Assembly (NCBI GenBank): GCA_902496595.1
Contig: CABVBV010000145.1
Coordinates: forward strand, 1 to 5,185
Reading direction: 5' to 3'
Source of the DNA: an uncultured Eubacteriales bacterium
Lineage (GTDB): Bacteria; Bacillota; Clostridia; Oscillospirales; Oscillospiraceae
DNA: 5,185 nt
Shown: piece by piece, positions 1-5,185 of the stretch
How the letters are laid out: the number at the start of each line of letters is the position of its first letter
Position numbering within the stretch: the first letter of the stretch is position 1
The notes under the pieces: model-generated
Told to the model about the DNA's origin: nothing
What the model saw: only the letters and a program-made list of their open reading frames with translations
Database searches by the model: none
Translations under genes and position numbers: made by a program

Positions 1-1
1 C

Positions 2-40
2 ACGCCGGAGCAAAGCCCGCTTTGCTCCGGCGTCTTTTTT
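2..40 (+). terminator. Strong intrinsic terminator of an upstream plus-strand gene
   Basis: A perfect 14-bp stem (2-15 pairing with 20-33) closes a CCCG loop and is followed by C and six T (35-40). This is the classic form of a Rho-independent terminator reading on the plus strand. The gene it ends lies before the window. The opposite strand cannot be judged because the sequence starts here. Confidence 0.93.
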
Positions 41-106
41 ATGCCAACGGAAAAAAGACACGTCATCCGCCCGCTCCCTTGCTCCTCTGTTCTGTTGTGA
101 TGTTCC

Positions 107-145
107 AAGAAGTCCGAATGCGACGGCGTTCGGACTTTTTGCTTT
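107..145 (+). terminator. Second intrinsic terminator, in tandem
   Basis: AAGTCCGAA (110-118) pairs with TTCGGACTT (129-137). Inner pairs T119-G128, G120-C127 and C121-G126 extend the stem to 12 bp around a GACG loop. The 3' arm runs into TTTTT (136-140) and, after GC, a second TTTTT (143-147). It lies about 70 bp after the first terminator with no convincing gene between them. It is either a back-up terminator or the end of a short untranslated RNA from 41-110, but no promoter for such an RNA is evident. Confidence 0.8.
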
Positions 146-398
146 TTCCCTGTCCGCTCTCCGCTGGCTTCAGCCTCTGCCCGGGACTCTTGCAAAGTGA
201 GAGGGAAGAGGAAACGGCGCAGCGTTTTGCTTACGTTGAAATATAACTTAAATTGGAAAAATCTATGTTTTCCCTGCCTGAAGCGGGCCTGAGGACGAAA
301 ATCGCGTCCGAGGGCCCAATTTTTGTTGTTCCGTTGCATAAGCGGAATGTTGAAAAATTAGTCAAAACTACGAAAATTTACAGTGGACGCTTAGGCCG
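146..398. other. Intergenic region without a convincing gene
   Basis: The region changes from GC-rich (about 150-230) to AT-rich (about 235-270 and 340-385). I see no ORF with a ribosome binding site. Small structures are a 6-bp inverted repeat GGAAAA/TTTTCC (255-260 and 268-273), the hairpin described separately at 285-330, and the 9-mer TTGCATAAG at 334-342, which recurs at 429-437 around the start of the predicted transcript. TTGAAA at 236-241 resembles a -35 box but has no good -10 box at normal spacing. Confidence 0.5.
285..330 (+). terminator. Terminator-like hairpin upstream of the lipoprotein promoter
   Basis: The outer stem is 285-290 with 312-317 (five Watson-Crick pairs and a T290-G312 wobble). 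Next comes a tandem G-A/A-G mismatch (291-292 opposite 310-311), then an inner stem 293-297 with 305-309 and a 7-nt loop. AA, TTTTT (320-324) and a T-rich GTTGTT follow. The T tract is on the plus side only, so it fits a plus-strand intrinsic terminator. It could instead be an attenuator or structured leader if transcription starts upstream of it. Tandem G-A pairs in this order are commonly of the stable sheared type. Confidence 0.55.
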
Positions 399-428
399 TT
401 GACAGGATATCGCTGGCTATATTATGAT
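399..428 (+). promoter_or_regulatory. Sigma-A type promoter for the surface lipoprotein gene
   Basis: A perfect TTGACA (399-404) is followed after 18 nt by TATGAT (423-428), one mismatch from TATAAT. TATTAT (420-425, 15-nt spacer) is a less well spaced alternative. Transcription would begin near 435, giving a leader of about 87 nt before the ATG at 522. The LacI-type operator lies a few bases downstream, placing the unit under likely repression. Confidence 0.8.
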
Positions 429-441
429 TTGCATAAGAAGC

Positions 442-459
442 TGCTTAAACGCTTAAGCA
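442..459. promoter_or_regulatory. Candidate LacI-family operator (18-bp palindrome)
   Basis: TGCTTAAACGCTTAAGCA is an inverted repeat with a single mismatched symmetric pair (A449 against C452) and a central CG at 450-451. LacI-family dimers typically bind such even palindromes and insert hinge-helix leucines at the central CG. The core TAAACGCTTA also fits the inner WAARCGYTW of CcpA cre sites, but the outer bases (CT and AG instead of TG and CA) do not, which favours a dedicated regulator. It lies at about +8 to +25 of the predicted transcript, a position where a bound repressor blocks transcription. The regulator encoded at 1905-2771 is the obvious candidate ligand, but I find no second copy near that gene. 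Confidence 0.7.
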
Positions 460-472
460 CGGGCCGCTTAAG
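452..472. repeat. Overlapping inverted repeat sharing an arm with the operator
   Basis: CTTAAGC (452-458) is complementary to GCTTAAG (466-472) across a 7-nt spacer. Its left arm overlaps the right arm of the 442-459 palindrome, so in RNA the two 7-bp hairpins exclude each other. As DNA it supplies a third GCTTAA element (443, 451 and 466). Its spacing is wrong for a second compact LacI-type site. Its function is unknown. Confidence 0.55.
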
Positions 473-521
473 GGTCGGGCAGTTTGAGAGGACAAGGTAA
501 TATTTATAAGGAGGACATGAA

Positions 522-1841
522 ATGAAAAAGCTGCGCATACTGCTCTGCCTCGCGCTCGCGCTGGTTATGGTGTTTGCCCTCGCCGCCTGCGGCGACGGCG
601 GCGAGACCACGTCCGGCGGATACAAGGTCACTTTCTACGACAGCGACGGCACCACCGTGCTCGCCGAGGTCGACGTCGAAGATGGCCAGGCTGTTGCCGA
701 ACCCGAGCTCTCCAAGGAAGGCTATGTGATCGAGGGCTACTATGCCACTCCCGCCCTCGTAATCCCCTATGACATGAGCGCACCCGTCACCGCCGACACC
801 TCCGTCTTCGTCGCCTGGCAGTCTTCTGTCGTCGACGAGAGGGCCTGGATGCTGGCCGGCAGCCTCGCGGGTTATCCCGACAACGGCTGGGGCATGGCCT
901 GGCCGCAGGACGACTTCCTGCTGCAGCCTGTCGAGGGCGAGTTCAACGTCTTCGCCATCGAGGTGAACCTCTATGAAGGCGACCAGTTCAAGATCGCCGT
1001 CATCGACCAGGACTACAACTGGGCCGACACCATCGACGCTTCCCACCTCGTCGAGAGCGAGTACTTCGCCGGCGGCGAGGACGCCTTCAACTCCGGCGCG
1101 AACATCGTCGTGGCGCAGTCCGGCCTCTACAAGCTCGTGCTGAAGACCGACGCCGAGACCATCAGCCTCTGCAGCCTCTCCGCCGAGCGCCTGGGCGACG
1201 CCGCGGAGCTTGCCGAGCCCGAGTTCGACTTCCAGCTCCAGGGCACCTTCAACAACTGGGGCGAGGATCCCGAGAGCTTCAAGATGCTCAAGAACGGCGA
1301 CGACCTCATCTGGTACTACCTGCTGACCGTCACCGAGGCCGACTACGACACCCAGAACGACCTTGACGCCGCCATGTTCGGTGTGAAGAACCTCGTGAAC
1401 GGCGACTGGTACGACCTGCGCGTCATGGATCCCGAGGCCACCCCGAACTTCATAGTCCCCGCGGGCACCTACATAGTCTGGCTCCAGATCGAGCTGCAGG
1501 ACAACCAGACTGTCGTGACTAACTTCTTCGTTGAGGAGCCGGCCTACTATGTCGTGGGCACCTGCGGCAACGCGGCCTGGGCTTCGGACGCCAACGCCGA
1601 GAACGCGGCCTACATGATGCAGGCCCAGGCCGACGGCACCTACAAGCTCGACGTGACCTTCACCGAGGACGAGACCGAGGACTGGACTGAGGGCAACGTG
1701 GCCTTCAAGGTCGCCTACGGTGCGAACGGCTGCGTGGCCAACGAGTACTGGTACGGCGACGCCGCCGGTGAGAACATCCTCGTCGCCCCGGGCAGCTACA
1801 CCATAGTCTTCGACCCGGCCACGGGGGCCATCACCTACTGA
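522..1841 (+). CDS. Surface lipoprotein with beta repeat and three starch-binding-like modules
   Basis: This is a 439-aa predicted lipoprotein, probably a cell-surface carbohydrate-binding protein. Residues 1-22 form a signal peptide with a LAAC lipobox, so Cys23 would be lipidated after cleavage and the protein anchored outside the membrane. Residues about 34-99 resemble the Flg_new (Listeria-Bacteroides) repeat: VTFYDSDG, then GQAV, then KEGYVIEGYY, ending FVAW. Three similar beta-rich modules follow, at about 107-217, 235-337 and 341-439. Each opens with a strand and GS/GT (MLAGS, LQGTFNNW, VVGTCG), has a middle FKIAV/FGVKN/FKVAY strand, and closes with GLYKLVL, GTYIVWL or GSYTIVF. This pattern, rich in Trp and Tyr, recalls SusE/SusF or CBM-type starch-binding modules; that match is inference. 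No catalytic motif is seen. The start is fixed by AAGGAGG (508-514) 7 nt before ATG. The gene ends with in-frame TGA TAA and converges on the LacI-type gene. Confidence 0.85.
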   Translation: MKKLRILLCLALALVMVFALAACGDGGETTSGGYKVTFYDSDGTTVLAEVDVEDGQAVAEPELSKEGYVIEGYYATPALVIPYDMSAPVTADTSVFVAWQSSVVDERAWMLAGSLAGYPDNGWGMAWPQDDFLLQPVEGEFNVFAIEVNLYEGDQFKIAVIDQDYNWADTIDASHLVESEYFAGGEDAFNSGANIVVAQSGLYKLVLKTDAETISLCSLSAERLGDAAELAEPEFDFQLQGTFNNWGEDPESFKMLKNGDDLIWYYLLTVTEADYDTQNDLDAAMFGVKNLVNGDWYDLRVMDPEATPNFIVPAGTYIVWLQIELQDNQTVVTNFFVEEPAYYVVGTCGNAAWASDANAENAAYMMQAQADGTYKLDVTFTEDETEDWTEGNVAFKVAYGANGCVANEYWYGDAAGENILVAPGSYTIVFDPATGAITY

Positions 1842-1851
1842 TAACGCGCAT

Positions 1852-1890
1852 GACAAAGCGGCGAGGGAGCCTTGAAAGCTCCCCCGCCGC
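1852..1890 (-). terminator. Hairpin between convergent genes, terminator mainly for the regulator
   Basis: GCGGCG (1858-1863) pairs with CGCCGC (1885-1890), and GGGAGC (1865-1870) with GCTCCC (1878-1883), around a 7-nt loop. The pair 1864/1884 is A-C in plus-strand RNA (a mismatch) but U-G in minus-strand RNA (a wobble), so the stem is continuous only on the minus strand. Minus-strand RNA then reads UUUGUC after the stem, whereas the plus side continues AGUCGCGG with no U tract. It therefore suits the regulator gene, 14 nt after its stop, better than the lipoprotein gene, although the U run is short. Confidence 0.65.
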
Positions 1891-1904
1891 AGTCGCGGAA
1901 GACA

Positions 1905-2771
1905 CTAGAGCAATCTTATGTCATGTTCGGCCCCGCCGGACTTCCTGATGGTGTCATACACCAGCCCTGCGACCATTTTCGCCTTCTTTTTGTATGGGAG
2001 CTCGATATCCCCTCCGGGGCAGAGCGAGAGCACACGGCCCGATGTGAGGCTCCTGAGCTGCTCCGCAAGCATGGCGCCCATCGCAACGAAGACGGTGTCG
2101 CCGGGCTCCGCGGAGAGGAAGGCCCCGAGTTTATCTTTGCTTTCAAGGAAACAGGCGGAGTCGAAGCTCTCCTCGACCCGGCGGTTCAGCCTCTGTTCGG
2201 CGAAGGGCCGGAGCACGGCGCAGGCCCTGTTCCCGAGCTGCCTTGCGGCGGCCGCGGCTGCGGCGAAGTCGGTGTTTACCTGGTAGAACAAGAACAGGTC
2301 GTCCACCACTCCGTCGACGCAGATGAGAGGGTAGAAGCAATTGAAGCCTATCTTCCTGAAGGTCAGTCTGTCGACATTCAGGGCGACGATGGCATCGAGC
2401 GTATCGATGGTCTGACTGACGCAGCTGTCGTCGATGAGCCTGAGCGCGTAGCCGCGGCCCTCCAGCCTGGCAGCCAGCTCCTGCGTAAAAGCCGCAAAGG
2501 AGTGGGCCTCGTCCGGATCGGAGGCCGCGTTCGGCGCGTAGAGGCCGACCATGCCGCTGTTGCCGGTGGCCAGGGCTTTCGCGACCGCCGAGGATTCGTA
2601 GCCCATGATGTGTACCTCATGGAGCACTCTCTTCCAGGTCTCCGGGCTTATCCTCTGGTCTTCCCGGCCGTTCACGACGTAAGAGACTGTTGCGGTGGAG
2701 ACGCCGCAGGCTTCCGCAATGTCCTTTATCGTCACTTTTTTCTTTTTATTATTACTATTCATCTCAGCCAT
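1905..2771 (-). CDS. LacI-family transcriptional regulator, short form
   Basis: This is a 288-aa DNA-binding repressor or activator of the LacI/GalR family, probably sensing a maltodextrin-type sugar given its neighbours (inference). Residues 13-35 are a textbook LacI helix-turn-helix (TIKDIAEACGVSTATVSYVVNG). The hinge region AVAKALATG (62-70) follows GYESS, and Leu67 sits where the family's DNA-intercalating leucine lies. The effector domain starts at MVGLYAPN (74-81), and ICVDGV and VNTDFAAAAAAA match the family's core. Usual members have about 330-350 residues, so the C-terminal ligand domain is shortened by some 45-60, mostly after residue 200. The start is uncertain: ATG 2771 has no ribosome binding site and sits at the predicted transcription start, ATG 2762 gives MNSNN, and GTG 2735 (Val13) would start right at the HTH. 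Codons 4-12 are strikingly A-rich compared with the rest. The stop is TAG. Confidence 0.9.
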   Translation of the reverse strand: MAEMNSNNKKKKVTIKDIAEACGVSTATVSYVVNGREDQRISPETWKRVLHEVHIMGYESSAVAKALATGNSGMVGLYAPNAASDPDEAHSFAAFTQELAARLEGRGYALRLIDDSCVSQTIDTLDAIVALNVDRLTFRKIGFNCFYPLICVDGVVDDLFLFYQVNTDFAAAAAAARQLGNRACAVLRPFAEQRLNRRVEESFDSACFLESKDKLGAFLSAEPGDTVFVAMGAMLAEQLRSLTSGRVLSLCPGGDIELPYKKKAKMVAGLVYDTIRKSGGAEHDIRLL

Positions 2772-2777
2772 ACGACA

Positions 2778-2806
2778 ATAATATCAACCGAACAGCCCGG
2801 TGTCAA
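2778..2806 (-). promoter_or_regulatory. Promoter of the LacI-family regulator gene
   Basis: On the minus strand TTGACA (2806-2801) is followed by a 17-nt spacer and TATTAT (2783-2778), a near-ideal vegetative promoter. Transcription would start around 2771-2772, on or next to the first ATG of the regulator. The promoter occupies most of the gap between the regulator and the divergent GH13 gene. No comparably good plus-strand promoter for the GH13 gene is visible; TAATAT at 2779-2784 has only a poor -35 partner. Confidence 0.8.
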
Positions 2807-2812
2807 TCGGGC
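2795..2812. repeat. Short inverted repeat over the regulator -35 box
   Basis: GCCCG (2795-2799) and CGGGC (2808-2812) flank an 8-nt centre, and the repeat contains the TTGACA of the regulator promoter. It could be a binding site for autoregulation or for control of the divergent GH13 operon. It has no central CG and no similarity to the 442-459 palindrome, so evidence for function is weak. Confidence 0.3.
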
Positions 2813-2823
2813 GGGACAATTTT

Positions 2824-2829
2824 GGAGGA
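2824..2829 (+). promoter_or_regulatory. Ribosome binding site fixing the GH13 gene start
   Basis: GGAGGA lies 5 nt before ATG 2834. The reading frame is open further upstream to an ATG at 2690, but that stretch has no ribosome binding site and is antisense to the regulator's DNA-binding domain. This site sets the start at 2834. Confidence 0.88.
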
Positions 2830-2833
2830 CTGT

Positions 2834-4507
2834 ATGGATATCAGAGCCATACTGCACAGGGGCAGGCCTTTGGACTGCTATCCGACCTCGGAGCACAGTA
2901 TGTACATCCGGCTCCGGACAGCGCGGGGCGACGTCGACTCGGCGGCCCTCGTATACGCCGAAAACAAGTTCGAATGGACGACGAAGCCGCGCCAGGAGCG
3001 GGAAATGGAGTTTTTGCGCTCGGACGAGCTCTACGACTATTTCGGAGCTGAGCTGGAGCTTGGGGACACGAGGCTCGCCTATGTGTTCCGGCTGAGCTCC
3101 GGGGACGAGACGCTTTATCTCTGCGAGGAGGGCTTCACCCCGGATTACGACTGGGACTTCGGCTACTTCAACTACTTCCAGTATCCCTACGTCCACAAGA
3201 GCGACGTCATGCGCGTGCCGGACTGGGTGCGCGGTGCGGTCGTGTATCAGATCTTCCCGGACAGGTTCAGGATCGGCTCAGGTCTGGAGAAGACTGGCTA
3301 TATTAACCTCGAGTGGGGCGAGAAGCCCACGCCGAAGAGTTTCGCCGGCGGCGACCTCCGCGGCATCGAGGAGGGCCTGCCCTATCTGGAGGAGCTGGGC
3401 GTCAGCTGCATATACATGACGCCCGTGTTCAAATCCGTCAGCAACCACAAATACGACATTGAGGACTACTTCAAGGTCGACGAGCACTTCGGCGGGGACG
3501 AGGCCCTGCGCTCGCTCATAGGGGCGGCGCACGAGCGCGGAATGAAGGTCGTGCTCGACGGGGTGTTCAACCACTGTGCTTATACGAACCCCATCTTTAC
3601 GGACACCTCGGTGCGGGGCCGCGAGTCGCCATACTGGGACTGGTTCTTCATCGACGGAGAGCGCTCGAGTTTCAAGGACTGCAACTACCGCACCTTCGCC
3701 GACGTGCCGTATATGCCCAAACTCAACACCGACAACGACGGGGTCATCGACTACTTCTGCCGCGTCGGCCGCTACTGGATAGAGGAGTTCGGGGCGGACG
3801 GCTGGAGGCTCGACGTTTCGGACGAGATCTCGATGCGGTTCCTGCGCAGGTTCCGCGAGGCGGTCAAGGCCGCGAAGCCGGAGGCCGTCATAATAGGCGA
3901 GGTCTGGCACGGGGCCATGGAGTTCCTCGGCGGGGATATGTATGACGGCGTCATGAACTACGGGCTCACCAAGGCCTGCCTCGACCTGCTGGCATTTGAC
4001 AGGCTGGACGCTGCGGGCTTCGCCTCGAGGCTCTGCCTGCTGCTGTGGAGGAACATCGGCCCCGCCTGCGAGATGATGTTCAACCTCCTGGACAGCCACG
4101 ACACTGACAGGTTCCTGAGCCAAGTCGGAGGCGACAGGCGGCGCGAGGCGCTGGCGCTCGCTGTGCTGTTTTTCTTCCCGGGTATGCCTATGGTCTTCTA
4201 CGGGGACGAGATAGGCACGGAGGGCGGCTACGACCCCGACTGCCGTCGCTGCTTCCGCTGGGACAAGGCCAGTTGGGACATGGAGCTCTACGAGCTCGTA
4301 AAGAGGCTCGCGGCGCTCAAAAAAGGGAAGTGCCTTTCAAGGGGCGGCTGCCGCGTGAGCGAGAGCGGCGGCGTGGTCGCCATCGAGCGCTTCACGGACG
4401 AAGAGAGCGTGACTCTCTATTTGAATCCTTCGGAAACGGCTCGCAGTCTGACTGACGGGACTGCGATAGAAGCCATGGGCATCGTCATAAAGGAAAAGGA
4501 GATGTAA
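2834..4507 (+). CDS. GH13 cyclomaltodextrinase/neopullulanase-type alpha-glycosidase
   Basis: This 557-aa enzyme is predicted to hydrolyse alpha-1,4 bonds of maltodextrins, cyclodextrins or pullulan pieces in the cytoplasm, as it has no signal peptide. Residues about 1-125 resemble CBM34 (MYIRLR; SDELYDYFGAELEL; LAYVFRL; ETLYLCEEGF), the N-terminal domain of the GH13_20-type group. The barrel begins near WVRGAVVYQIFPDRF. All GH13 motifs are present: DGVFNH (242-247), the MPKLN signature of this group (294-298), the WRLD nucleophile Asp327, the GEVWH acid/base Glu356, and His422-Asp423 in DSHDTDR. PMVFYGDEIG follows, then a short C-terminal beta domain. Length is slightly below the usual 580 or so. 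Exact specificity (cyclomaltodextrinase, neopullulanase or maltogenic amylase) cannot be told from sequence. The gene is divergent from the regulator and ends 3 nt before the binding-protein gene, so the two are very likely co-transcribed. Confidence 0.95.
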   Translation: MDIRAILHRGRPLDCYPTSEHSMYIRLRTARGDVDSAALVYAENKFEWTTKPRQEREMEFLRSDELYDYFGAELELGDTRLAYVFRLSSGDETLYLCEEGFTPDYDWDFGYFNYFQYPYVHKSDVMRVPDWVRGAVVYQIFPDRFRIGSGLEKTGYINLEWGEKPTPKSFAGGDLRGIEEGLPYLEELGVSCIYMTPVFKSVSNHKYDIEDYFKVDEHFGGDEALRSLIGAAHERGMKVVLDGVFNHCAYTNPIFTDTSVRGRESPYWDWFFIDGERSSFKDCNYRTFADVPYMPKLNTDNDGVIDYFCRVGRYWIEEFGADGWRLDVSDEISMRFLRRFREAVKAAKPEAVIIGEVWHGAMEFLGGDMYDGVMNYGLTKACLDLLAFDRLDAAGFASRLCLLLWRNIGPACEMMFNLLDSHDTDRFLSQVGGDRRREALALAVLFFFPGMPMVFYGDEIGTEGGYDPDCRRCFRWDKASWDMELYELVKRLAALKKGKCLSRGGCRVSESGGVVAIERFTDEESVTLYLNPSETARSLTDGTAIEAMGIVIKEKEM

Positions 4508-4510
4508 AGA

Positions 4511-5185
4511 ATGAAAAAGATGAAACGTATTGCCGCGCTTTTGCTGGCGCTGGCGCTGGTGTTCGCCCTCGCCGCCTGCGGGCGCGAGGAACAGGAGGGC
4601 CAGGGCGGCCAGGGCGGCTCCACGAGCGACGGCATCATGGCCAAATTCTCCGGAGAGCTGGAGCAGGGCGCGGTCGTCAAGGTGCTCGAGAACGACACCG
4701 CCGTCGAGCTCGGCTACGTCGAGGCGCTCATAAACGCCTTTAACGAGGCCTATGCCGCGGAGGGCATTTCCGCCGAGCGCATGAACACCGACCAGTATTC
4801 CGACCTCGCCTCCGACGGCCCCTACGGCTACGGCCCGGACGTCTGGTATCAGGCCAACGACATAATCATGCAGTACGCCGAGAACCAGCACATCCTGCCC
4901 CTGCCCATCGACACCCTCGGCTATGCCGACCAGATCCCCGACAGCGCCTGGAACGCCTATGCGCTCAATGTGGACGGCACCACCTACTACTGCGGCGTGC
5001 CCATCAACGTCCAGACCGGTATGCTCTACTACATAGAGTCCATGCTGCCCGACAACTGGCAGACCGACTGGGACGTGAACGGCAACGGTACCCCGGACTT
5101 CTTTGAGACCTACACCGCGCTCTACGCCTTCAGCAAGGAGACCCAGGAGGGCGGCGGCAAGACCGAGTACGGCTACCTCGACGAG
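4511..5185 (+). CDS. malE: Maltodextrin-type ABC transporter substrate-binding lipoprotein (3' end outside window)
   Basis: The first 225 residues of a MalE/MalX-like solute-binding protein are visible, and the frame is open to the window edge. Residues 1-22 are a signal peptide with a LAAC lipobox (Cys23 lipidated), then a Gly/Gln-rich linker to about residue 40. DGPYGYGPDVW (102-112) matches the DGPxGxGxDV signature of Gram-positive maltose-binding proteins, and GTTYYCGVPINVQTGMLYY (from about 155) matches the conserved KLYGxPVAVET-LYYN region. An EF-hand-type loop DVNGNGTPDFFE occupies residues 188-199, where relatives usually have a plain helix start. Substrate is inferred from these motifs and the GH13 neighbour. 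AGGAGA (4497-4502), inside the end of the GH13 gene, is 8 nt before ATG 4511, so translation is probably coupled. Its signal peptide closely resembles that of the lipoprotein at 522. Permease genes would be expected downstream. Confidence 0.88.
   Translation, partial: MKKMKRIAALLLALALVFALAACGREEQEGQGGQGGSTSDGIMAKFSGELEQGAVVKVLENDTAVELGYVEALINAFNEAYAAEGISAERMNTDQYSDLASDGPYGYGPDVWYQANDIIMQYAENQHILPLPIDTLGYADQIPDSAWNAYALNVDGTTYYCGVPINVQTGMLYYIESMLPDNWQTDWDVNGNGTPDFFETYTALYAFSKETQEGGGKTEYGYLDE

Noticed and set aside
22..246. 74-residue frame starting inside the first terminator
   Set aside because: The frame runs through two terminator hairpins, lacks a ribosome binding site and has no recognisable sequence.
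442..459. The palindrome as a plain CcpA cre site
   Set aside because: Only the inner core fits; the outer TG/CA bases expected of cre are CT/AG here, so a dedicated LacI-family operator is the better reading, though CcpA binding is not excluded.
517..525. Mini frame ATG AAA TGA overlapping the lipoprotein start
   Set aside because: Its ATG is only 2 nt after the AAGGAGG, too close for efficient initiation, and the ATG at 522 has ideal spacing.
504..1856. 450-residue open frame on the minus strand opposite the lipoprotein gene
   Set aside because: It is a shadow frame caused by GC-rich codon use. It has no ribosome binding site, its translation is Val/Gly/Glu-rich low complexity, and the plus-strand protein has a signal peptide, a lipobox and clear module repeats.
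2690..2833. Upstream extension of the GH13 protein to an ATG at 2690
   Set aside because: The extra 48 residues have no family match and no ribosome binding site and lie over the regulator's HTH region. GGAGGA before ATG 2834 explains the start.
1872..3095. 407-residue plus-strand open frame across the regulator and the start of the GH13 gene
   Set aside because: It is antisense to a recognisable LacI-family protein, is in a different frame from the GH13 enzyme, and its translation shows no known domain.
3278..4123. 281-residue minus-strand frame within the GH13 gene
   Set aside because: It is a shadow of the GH13 coding sequence, whose catalytic motifs are all in the plus frame.
4337..4891. 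184-residue minus-strand frame across the GH13/MalE junction
   Set aside because: It is a shadow frame. The plus strand here carries the GH13 C-terminus and a lipoprotein signal peptide with its own ribosome binding site.

Overview
The window looks like a carbohydrate-utilisation locus for maltodextrin or starch breakdown products from a GC-rich Gram-positive bacterium. A gut-type Clostridia member (Oscillospiraceae-like) is the best guess. Supporting signs are two lipoproteins with short Lys-rich signal peptides ending in LAAC, strong AAGGAGG-type ribosome binding sites, a LacI-family regulator, a cytoplasmic GH13 enzyme next to a MalE-type binding protein, and GC-rich codon use with AT-rich intergenic DNA. 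The taxon is inferred from style, not from a marker gene.

Layout. Positions 1-398 hold no convincing gene. They contain two tandem intrinsic terminators for something upstream (2-40 and 107-145) and a third terminator-like hairpin (285-330). A near-consensus promoter (399-428) is followed at once by an 18-bp near-perfect palindrome with a central CG (442-459), the form expected of a LacI-family operator. It drives a 439-aa lipoprotein (522-1841) that carries a Flg_new-like beta repeat and three tandem beta-rich modules resembling starch-binding modules. This gene converges on a LacI-family regulator (1905-2771, minus strand), with a hairpin between them that looks like a terminator mainly for the regulator. 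About 60 bp upstream of the regulator, in the opposite direction, begin a GH13 cyclomaltodextrinase/neopullulanase-type enzyme (2834-4507) and, 3 nt later, a maltodextrin-type ABC binding lipoprotein (4511 to beyond the window end).

How the genes may work together (inference). The surface lipoprotein would hold starch or oligosaccharides at the cell, and the MalE-like protein would pass maltodextrins to an ABC transporter, whose permease genes probably lie beyond 5185. The GH13 enzyme would cut the imported oligosaccharides in the cytoplasm. The LacI-family protein would repress the lipoprotein gene through the palindrome, and possibly the enzyme/transporter operon.

The genes themselves are familiar types, and I see no clear sign of an undescribed system. 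The most interesting points are the operator with overlapping alternative inverted repeats, a regulator promoter that predicts a leaderless mRNA or a misplaced start, the little-known three-module lipoprotein, and a calcium-binding-type loop in the MalE-like protein.
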